A stretch of 64,000 nucleotides of DNA, from the NCBI RefSeq assembly GCF_003025035.1, contig NZ_PYJN01000016.1:310001-374000 (forward strand), read 5' to 3'. Numbering within the stretch: position 1 is the stretch's first letter; each line of letters starts with the position of its first letter. Under the pieces are notes generated by a model. That model was not told where the DNA came from, did not search any database, and worked only from the letters and a program-made list of their open reading frames with translations. The stretch is from Rhizobium sp. SEMIA4064 (GTDB taxonomy: Bacteria; Pseudomonadota; Alphaproteobacteria; Rhizobiales; Rhizobiaceae). Made by a program: the position numbers and the translations under genes. Shown here piece by piece: positions 58,690 through 64,000 of the stretch.

Positions 58690-59838
58690 TTATTCGGCCC
58701 AGTCGATCCAGGGCGGCTTCGGCGTGCCATAGCCAGCGATATTGTGAAGCAGCTCGTGCCGCACCGGTCCGAAACGCAGAAGCAGCGGCGCGAACAGATT
58801 GCGTGCAGCAATCGCCAGCGGATTTTTCATGGTGATTAGGCGGGTCAGGCCATAGGTCTGCTTCAGCACCCGTTTCACGGCTGGAATTCTGAGCGCCGAA
58901 TACTCCTCTTCGCGGCCTTCCGCAATGAGCCAGGCAAGCCAGCAGGCATCCTCTATGCCGAGATTCATGCCGCGCGCACCAGCCGGGGAATGAATATGCG
59001 CCGCATCGCCCGCCAGAAACACGTTACCCCTGGCCATCGGCTCGACATGGCGGAAATTGATACGGAACTGCGAGACCCAGGTCTTTTCGACAACCGCATC
59101 GGGATGAACAATGCGGCTTTCGAAATCCTCCAATGTCGAGATGTAGCGCAGTACATCGGAGGACACGGGCAAACGCCCGACCATGCCGGGATCGCAAAGC
59201 GTGATCTCGGCGAAATGCGTGTCCACCGGTCTCGCATACCGAAAATCGGCGAGATAGAAATAAGCCTCCAGCGCCTCACCGGGAAAACCGGCGCCAAGCG
59301 CTTTGCGAACGGCCGAGTGGGCGCCATCGGCGCCGATCAGTATATCGGGACGAACCGTCTCCGTGGCCCCGTCCGCGCGCCGCAGCATCACCTCCGGCCT
59401 GTTAACATCGGCGATGGTTTCCACCAGGATCGCGGTCTGCCACTCCGGTGCAATGCCGTGGGCCGCGAGCGCCTCGATCAGCAACCGCTCGGTCACGCCT
59501 TGCGCCAGGCCATGAATCGCGCCGAAGCGTCCCGGCATCCGTCGCGTGTCGACATCGGCAAGGACCTTGGTTCCAGAGCGGATACGGAAATGTGCAATGG
59601 GTTGAGCGGCCGCAAGGATGCGCTCGGTAACGCCGGAAGGCGAGAGCAGCGTCAATGTGCGGGCATTGATGCCGAGAGCCCGGCTCTCTTCCAAAGGCGC
59701 AGGCCCTTGGCCGTCATCGACGATACGCGGAATGAAACCACGGCGGGCAAGCTCCAGGGCTGCAGTCAAGCCAGCCGGACCGGCACCCGCGATCAGGACG
59801 GATCTGGATTTCCTCTCTCCTCCGGCTCCGTCCGCCAT
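58690..59838 (-). CDS. FAD-dependent monooxygenase (UbiH/PHBH-like)
   Basis: The 382-residue flavoprotein has the Rossmann motif VLIAGAGPAGLTAALELARRG, a DGAHSAVRKALG segment (the DG motif) and FLAGDAAHIHSPAGARGMNLGIEDACWLAW near its C-terminus. It is a class A hydroxylase that uses NAD(P)H, FAD and oxygen. The substrate is unknown. It lies nine bases after the SCO gene, and their co-transcription could reflect an aerobic respiratory or oxidative context. A GGGAG site precedes the ATG. Confidence 0.82.
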   Translation of the reverse strand: MADGAGGERKSRSVLIAGAGPAGLTAALELARRGFIPRIVDDGQGPAPLEESRALGINARTLTLLSPSGVTERILAAAQPIAHFRIRSGTKVLADVDTRRMPGRFGAIHGLAQGVTERLLIEALAAHGIAPEWQTAILVETIADVNRPEVMLRRADGATETVRPDILIGADGAHSAVRKALGAGFPGEALEAYFYLADFRYARPVDTHFAEITLCDPGMVGRLPVSSDVLRYISTLEDFESRIVHPDAVVEKTWVSQFRINFRHVEPMARGNVFLAGDAAHIHSPAGARGMNLGIEDACWLAWLIAEGREEEYSALRIPAVKRVLKQTYGLTRLITMKNPLAIAARNLFAPLLLRFGPVRHELLHNIAGYGTPKPPWIDWAE

Positions 59839-59847
59839 CGGTACTCC

Positions 59848-60450
59848 CTAGCCCTTCTTGATCAGGTTTTGCAACTTCTTGACCGCTACATCCGGGTCTT
59901 CCTGATAGGCGATTGTGCCGGCAAAGCGGCCGGCGGAATCGAGCAGGAAGACCGAGGCGGTATGATCCATGGTGTAGTCGCCGTTCGGATCTTTTTCGTC
60001 GAGCGGCACCTTCTTGGCATAGACCCTGAAGCCCTTGACCATATCCATCACCTTGTCGGGGTCACCCGAAATGCCGGTGATACGGCTGGAAACGTTGGAG
60101 ACATATTCCTTTATGATCGCGGGCGTATCGCGTGCCGGATCGACGGTCACGAAATAGGCGTTGAGCTTCGTCCCGTCGGGATCGACCTTCTGCATCCAGC
60201 CGTTCAGCTCGAACAAGGTCGTCGGGCAGACATCGGGACAATGCGTATAGCCGAAGAAAAGCGCCGTCGGCTTTCCACGAAACGCCTGCTCGCTGACCGG
60301 CTGGCCATTCTGCGCAACCAGCGTGAACGGCACGCCGTATGGTCCCTCGCTGGCAGCTTCTGGCGACTTGGTAACGCCGAAGCTCAACCAACCCAACAGC
60401 CCGGCCACGATCACCACGGCTATCCAGACAACAATCCGCACGCTCTTCAT
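59848..60450 (-). CDS. SCO1/SenC/PrrC family copper chaperone
   Basis: The 200-residue protein has an N-terminal membrane anchor (VRIVVWIAVVIVAGLLGWLSFGV) and a thioredoxin-like SCO domain with the copper site GYTHCPDVCPTT (C-x3-C) and the third ligand His in MDHTASVFLLD. It inserts copper into cytochrome c oxidase CuA or acts as a thiol redox sensor in the periplasm. It is the first of three genes on the minus strand. A GAGGAAAAG sequence precedes the ATG. Confidence 0.92.
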   Translation of the reverse strand: MKSVRIVVWIAVVIVAGLLGWLSFGVTKSPEAASEGPYGVPFTLVAQNGQPVSEQAFRGKPTALFFGYTHCPDVCPTTLFELNGWMQKVDPDGTKLNAYFVTVDPARDTPAIIKEYVSNVSSRITGISGDPDKVMDMVKGFRVYAKKVPLDEKDPNGDYTMDHTASVFLLDSAGRFAGTIAYQEDPDVAVKKLQNLIKKG

Positions 60451-60867
60451 CGCTGCTTTTCCTCACCACGCCGGCCGAGGCTCGATAAGCGGGCCGCGCA
60501 GGCGATTATTTCAAGGGTTTAGCGGGTTGAAGTGGAGGACGCAATTCAAGAAGATGTTTTTGGGGGCTGCTGAGTAAGGTGAATGCCCCGGTCCGGGCGC
60601 AAAGATGCGGAATCCATCGTCGCGTTAAAGCAATTCTAACCACTCCGCGCGAACATCAAAATACAAAGGGGCGAAGTCCGACTCGCCGGCCGCCGAATAT
60701 GCGGCAAATCGATTTTCTTCCAGAAGGGCATGACGCCCGCCGGAGAGCGAAGCGCGTTTTAAGCGCCAAAGCCACCGGATGCTGTCGCAGCCATCAGCCG
60801 CTCCAGCCGATCCTTTTTCAATCGCTACCGCCGCCTGCCGCCGGCGCCAAACGGGAAGTCCTTGACC
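60451..60867. other. gap between the SCO and CheW genes
   Basis: The gap is 417 bases. I see no ORF with a ribosome site. It contains the divergent promoters of the SCO operon and cheW, but I cannot point to clear boxes. Confidence 0.35.
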
Positions 60868-61332
60868 ATGACGAATGCTATCAAACAATCGGGCGCCTAT
60901 CTGGAGATCGTCTCCTTCCACCTCGGCGATCAGGAATTCTGCATTGACATCATGGCCATCCGCGAAATCCGCGGCTGGGCGCCGGTGACGCCGATGCCGC
61001 ACACGCCGCCCTACGTGCTTGGCCTCATCAATTTGCGTGGCGCGGTGATCCCGGTCATCGATATGGCCTGCCGCCTCGGCATGAAGATGACCGAGCCGTC
61101 CGAACGCTCCGCCATCATCGTCACCGATATCGCCGGCAAGCTCGTCGGCCTGCTGGTCGAACAGGTCTCCGATATGATGAGCATCAAGAGCGAAGATCTG
61201 CAGCCGCCGCCGGAAATCATTCCGGAAGCGCAGCGCGCCTTCTGCCGCGGCATCGTCGCGCTGGAGAAGACCATGGTCTGCTTCCTGAACCTCGACACGG
61301 TGATTGCGGACGAGCTCGCGCAAGCGGCTTGA
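60868..61332 (+). CDS. cheW: CheW-like chemotaxis scaffold protein (isolated)
   Basis: The 154-residue protein has the CheW SH3-like fold (YLEIVSFHLGDQEFCIDIMAIREIRGWAPVTPMPHTPPYVLGLINLRGAVIPVIDMACRLG, ending ALEKTMVCFLNLDTVI). It links chemoreceptors to CheA. No receptor, cheA or cheR genes are adjacent, so it is outside the chemotaxis cluster, as second CheW copies often are in rhizobia. I chose the ATG at 60868 (an adjacent TTG is at 60862). A terminator follows the stop. Confidence 0.88.
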   Translation: MTNAIKQSGAYLEIVSFHLGDQEFCIDIMAIREIRGWAPVTPMPHTPPYVLGLINLRGAVIPVIDMACRLGMKMTEPSERSAIIVTDIAGKLVGLLVEQVSDMMSIKSEDLQPPPEIIPEAQRAFCRGIVALEKTMVCFLNLDTVIADELAQAA

Positions 61333-61356
61333 TTTCCAGACAGCATCGCAAACGAA

Positions 61357-61388
61357 AATCGCCCTGGAGCAAGCGCTCCAGGGCGATT
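61357..61388 (+). terminator. terminator after cheW
   Basis: AATCGCCCTGGAGC and GCTCCAGGGCGATT form a perfect 14-base stem with loop AAGC. A short T/G tract follows. It lies 24 bases past the cheW stop. Confidence 0.7.
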
Positions 61389-61597
61389 GTGTTTGAAGGA
61401 CCGTCGTCGGCAGGGGTGTTGCCGGTGCGCCGGTCGCGCAGGCCGTGAACAGATGGAAGTGGCACTTCCACGTTCGCCCTAGAACTGCACCAAAATGGCG
61501 CAATCCGAAAGCGACCGAGAGGCATTCAGTAACCAAAGAGCAGGACTTTTTTTGGTACAAACCCCTTGACGGTTCTCAATGCGGTATCCCGGTAATC

Positions 61598-62092
61598 TTA
61601 TTTGGGTTTGCCATTCTTCCAGGTAACATTCTGGCCGAACAACGGAATGGTCGAAATTGCCATTTTCGCCGAACCATCGGTCAATTCGCGTGAATGGATG
61701 AGATAGACCAGCGTGTCGTTCTTCTTGTCGTAGATTCGGTCGACCACCAGCTTCTTCCAAATCAGCGACAAGCCGGCGCGAAACACCTCTTCGCCACCCT
61801 CCGACAGGCTGATATTGCCGATCTCGATCGGCCCCGTCTGACGGCAGGCAATGGAGTTGTTGGAAGGGTCTTCGAACCAATTGCCGTTCCTCAGCCGGTC
61901 GATGACGCTCCGGTCGAAATAGGTGACGTGGCAGGTTACGCCGGATACTTCCGGATCCGGTACGGCATCGACCAGAATGTCGTTGCCGGTCCAATCCACC
62001 CCAACCTTGCCGACAATCTCAGCCGAAGCGGAAACAGGCGCCAGCGCCAGGAACGACGCGGCAATAGCGGCATGCAATTTCAGTGACGTCAT
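61598..62092 (-). CDS. creA: CreA family protein
   Basis: The 164-residue protein has a signal peptide (AAIAASFLALAPVSASA) and the CreA core (EIVGKVGVDWTGNDILVDAVPDPEVSGVTCHVTYFDRSVIDRLRNGNWFEDPSNNSIACRQTGPI). CreA proteins are secreted or periplasmic and of unknown role, despite the name. The two cysteines (VTCHV and SIACRQ) may form a disulfide. A GAGGG site precedes the ATG. Confidence 0.88.
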   Translation of the reverse strand: MTSLKLHAAIAASFLALAPVSASAEIVGKVGVDWTGNDILVDAVPDPEVSGVTCHVTYFDRSVIDRLRNGNWFEDPSNNSIACRQTGPIEIGNISLSEGGEEVFRAGLSLIWKKLVVDRIYDKKNDTLVYLIHSRELTDGSAKMAISTIPLFGQNVTWKNGKPK

Positions 62093-62202
62093 CGAGCACC
62101 CTCCAACATCGCCGCCGATCGAGCCGCGGCCCCGCTAAGGTAAGGTGGCGATCGGGGGATGCAAGGGAGGCCGGGGCGCTCCGTAAGCGCCCCTGCTGTC
62201 GC

Positions 62203-62649
62203 TCATCTGATTTCCTTCAACACGACCTCGCCTGTCTCCAGGAGCGATTTGAGGTTGGAGAGGATTTTCGGCCAGCCGCCGGATACGGCACCGATGAACT
62301 TCGCATTTTCCAGCTCCATCGTGTGGGTGACGGTGAGCTTCACCACATCCTCCACCTGCTCGATATCCATGACGCAACGCGACCAGCCTTCCGCCTTCAG
62401 TTCAGGCATGAATTCGTTGCGCCATTTGATGGCGAGCCGCTTCGGCGGATCGAACTCCGCGATCTCGCCGGTGTCCGTGATACGACCGTCCGGATAGACC
62501 ATCTTCCATGGCGAACCGACCTTCCAATCGGTCTCATGCTGGATGTTGAACCAGTATTTCTTGATGAACTCCGGCGTCGTCAGCGCTGACCAAAGCTTGT
62601 CGGGTGTGGTGCGGATGAAGGTCACATAAACAAAGCTGCTACCGGTCAT
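62203..62649 (-). CDS. SRPBCC/AHSA1 domain protein
   Basis: The 148-residue protein has the START-like SRPBCC fold (SFVYVTFIRTTPDKLWSALTTPEFIKKYWFNIQHETDWKVGSPW...SRCVMDIEQVEDVVKLTVTHTMELEN). Such proteins bind hydrophobic ligands or stimulate Hsp90. It follows the ArsR gene by 51 bases, the familiar ArsR-SRPBCC pairing, so it is probably regulated by it. A GAGGAG site precedes the ATG. Confidence 0.88.
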   Translation of the reverse strand: MTGSSFVYVTFIRTTPDKLWSALTTPEFIKKYWFNIQHETDWKVGSPWKMVYPDGRITDTGEIAEFDPPKRLAIKWRNEFMPELKAEGWSRCVMDIEQVEDVVKLTVTHTMELENAKFIGAVSGGWPKILSNLKSLLETGEVVLKEIR

Positions 62650-62700
62650 GATATTTCTCCTCTTGTAAGGTGATTTCCTAGTGACGGTATCTGGCGGCCG

Positions 62701-63024
62701 CTACTCGCCGCTATCACCCTCCAGCGCTTTCTTGAGGGCGGAAAGAGCGCTTAATTGGCGGCGCTCGAATTTGTTGATCCAGCGTTCGGCGATGTGGTTG
62801 ATCGGAACGGGATTGATAAAATGCAGCTTCTCCCGGCCCTGCCGCTGCGCGGATACCAGGTTCGCCTCTGCCAATATGGCAAGATGTTTCGCCACGGCTT
62901 GGCGCGTCATCTCCAAGCCCTGGCAGAGTTCGCCGAGCGTCTGGCCATTCTGCTCATACAGTCGGTCCAGCAATTGCCGCCGGCTTGCATCCGCCAAAGC
63001 TCGAAAAACCGCATCGTCGTTCAT
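62701..63024 (-). CDS. ArsR-family transcriptional regulator
   Basis: The 107-residue winged-helix protein has AVFRALADASRRQLLDRLYEQNGQTLGELCQGLEMTRQAVAKHLAILAEANLVSAQRQGREKLHFINPVPI. It has a single Cys (ELCQG) in the position of the metal-sensing CxC of ArsR, so a metal or redox role is not well supported. It belongs to the SRPBCC-linked subgroup. No ribosome site is visible before the ATG. A perfect palindrome lies 18 bases upstream and is a likely autoregulatory operator. Confidence 0.88.
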   Translation of the reverse strand: MNDDAVFRALADASRRQLLDRLYEQNGQTLGELCQGLEMTRQAVAKHLAILAEANLVSAQRQGREKLHFINPVPINHIAERWINKFERRQLSALSALKKALEGDSGE

Positions 63025-63041
63025 GCAAACACGGAACCATT

Positions 63042-63073
63042 TAGTTGCCTATTGGTGATCTTATAGGCAACTA
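63042..63073. promoter_or_regulatory. ArsR operator palindrome
   Basis: TAGTTGCCTAT (63042-63052) and ATAGGCAACTA (63063-63073) are perfect inverted copies around ten bases. A further half-site, TTTGGTTGCA, lies at about 63074-63084. The position just upstream of the arsR-type gene fits an autorepressor site. Confidence 0.7.
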
Positions 63074-63142
63074 TTTGGTTGCATGTCAAGTGACATGAAC
63101 TGATGTCGCGGCGAAAACCTGCGTGAGAGGAGAGGTCGCGCG

Positions 63143-64000
63143 TCAGATAGCGATGTCGTACTGCTCCTGCTCCATACGCAGATGATTGAGCATTCGCGCA
63201 ATTCCCTCCTCCAGGCTGACGCGCGGCGCGAGCCCATAGGAACGCTGCAGAGCCGTATCGCCGCAGCGATAGAAGACGCCTTCAGGGCGATCGCAGAGGC
63301 CGTTCACGACAGGATTCCAGCCAATTTGCCGAGCAATGGTCTCCGCCAGCTCCATAAAGGAGGTAGCCAGGCCGGTCGAAAGGTTGAGGCTTGCGCCATC
63401 CGGCAATAGTTCCTTGGTTTGCCAGATGAAATCGACGCAATCATCAATATGGATGAAGTCCCGGCATTGCCGGCCCGACCCCCAGACGAAAACTTCCGGC
63501 GCGCCTCTTTCGTTAAGCAAGCGGCGACAAATGGCCGGGAATGGATAGGCCAGATCCTGATCTTCGCCATAGCCGCTGAACGGCCGATATGCGACCGCCC
63601 GATGGCCGTAGCGTTCGACATAGAGCTTCATCAGATATTCGCCGGTCAGTTTCGCCCAGCCATAGCTGAGATCCGGCACGCCAATGGCGGCCTCGAAAGA
63701 AATCATATCTTCCGAAAGCAGCCGGTGGTTAGCGACCGTCTGCAGCGAGACGGGATAGGCCGCACTGGAGCTGAAGAACACGACGCAGCCAGGCTTGGCG
63801 CGTGCCGCCCATTTCCACAATTCCGTATCCACCGCCAGATCCTCGGCAACGTCCAGCGTGCGCGCCTCCAGCGTCACGCGGCCTCCGACCAGCGCGGCAA
63901 GGTGGAAAACATAGTCGAAACGTTCCGCAGGGCGGAGAAAGAAAGTGCGACAATCCTCCTCGAAAAACGTAAAGCGCGATCCAGGAAAGCGCTGCCAGAG
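63143..64000 (-). CDS. NAD-dependent sugar epimerase/dehydratase, 5' end outside window
   Basis: The 285 residues in the window are the C-terminal part of an extended SDR. The frame stays open to the right edge. It includes FDYVFHLAALVGGR, FFSSSAAYPVS and the catalytic YGWAKLTGEYLMKLY (Tyr-x3-Lys). EVFVWGSGRQCRDFIHIDDCVDFIWQ follows. The family makes nucleotide sugars for surface polysaccharides. The exact reaction (epimerase or dehydratase) cannot be decided. The true start and the N-terminal GxxGxxG are past base 64000. Confidence 0.85.
   Translation of the reverse strand, partial: LWQRFPGSRFTFFEEDCRTFFLRPAERFDYVFHLAALVGGRVTLEARTLDVAEDLAVDTELWKWAARAKPGCVVFFSSSAAYPVSLQTVANHRLLSEDMISFEAAIGVPDLSYGWAKLTGEYLMKLYVERYGHRAVAYRPFSGYGEDQDLAYPFPAICRRLLNERGAPEVFVWGSGRQCRDFIHIDDCVDFIWQTKELLPDGASLNLSTGLATSFMELAETIARQIGWNPVVNGLCDRPEGVFYRCGDTALQRSYGLAPRVSLEEGIARMLNHLRMEQEQYDIAI

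Noticed and set aside
1..64000. CRISPR arrays, prophage, insertion sequences or integrative elements
   Set aside because: I saw no regularly spaced repeats, transposase, integrase or phage structural genes.

Overview
This 64 kb window looks like a chromosomal segment of a Rhizobiaceae alphaproteobacterium, most likely a Rhizobium species. The support is as follows. The tmRNA is the circularly permuted two-piece type, with the tag ANDNYAEARLAA. SspB is of the alphaproteobacterial type. GC-rich, high-identity palindromes of the rhizobial intergenic type recur at about 4.1, 4.2, 9.0 and 57.7 kb. The protein families are typical of rhizobia (HflKC-DegP, SspB-DUF4169-RHH, CreA, PdxJ). Gene density is high and there is no sign of prophage, insertion sequences, integrases or CRISPR. 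Most of the window is ordinary core genome with a few accessory cassettes. The species assignment is inference.

Layout. 0-5 kb: an MFS exporter, a FAD monooxygenase with an HxlR regulator divergent from a QorB-like quinone reductase, then pdxJ. 5-9 kb: a MerR regulator, a small RecD/Dda-like helicase, and a cassette of secreted YxFxxD protein, ECF sigma factor and membrane anti-sigma factor. 9-15.4 kb: a cobalt-type nitrile hydratase operon (alpha, beta, activator), an SDR-DoxX fusion with DUF2269, a LysE exporter, an aldo/keto reductase and a KpsC-like capsule protein. 15.4-18.1 kb: acetolactate synthase genes behind a classic attenuator with a probably leaderless leader peptide. 18.2-25.2 kb: a HerA-like ATPase, divergent miaA and serB whose start codons overlap, a tandem GNAT pair and a DegP protease. 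25.4-30.7 kb: hflK-hflC, thyA-folA, ssrA (tmRNA) and its adaptor sspB, DUF4169 and a ribbon-helix-helix protein. 30.8-37 kb: a giant AsmA protein, a GlcD/Dld-type oxidase and an unknown secreted protein.

37.2-48.5 kb: a four-gene polar amino acid ABC transporter behind a good sigma-54 promoter, an AraC regulator divergent from DUF2000, an OmpA lipoprotein, an orphan flagellin, a UvrD/PcrA helicase, a periplasmic binding protein and nicotinamidase. 48.5-57 kb: a glycosyltransferase facing a Wzx-like flippase, panC-panB, a phosphotransferase-fold kinase, DUF2164, azlC-azlD and aminopeptidase P. 57-64 kb: a tiny orphan ORF with a strong terminator, a SCO-monooxygenase-prmA operon, CheW, CreA, an ArsR-SRPBCC pair behind a perfect operator palindrome, and a 5'-truncated NAD-dependent epimerase running off the right edge.

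Functionally, several neighbours form coherent units: trans-translation (ssrA and sspB), membrane protein quality control (hflKC and degP), one-carbon and thymidylate synthesis (thyA-folA), pantothenate synthesis (panC-panB), branched-chain amino acid synthesis (ilvB/ilvN) and export (azlCD). The most informative regulatory finds are the ilv attenuator, the sigma-54 promoter of the amino acid transporter and the ECF cassette with its own candidate promoter and palindrome. I did not find a convincing wholly new defence or mobile system.
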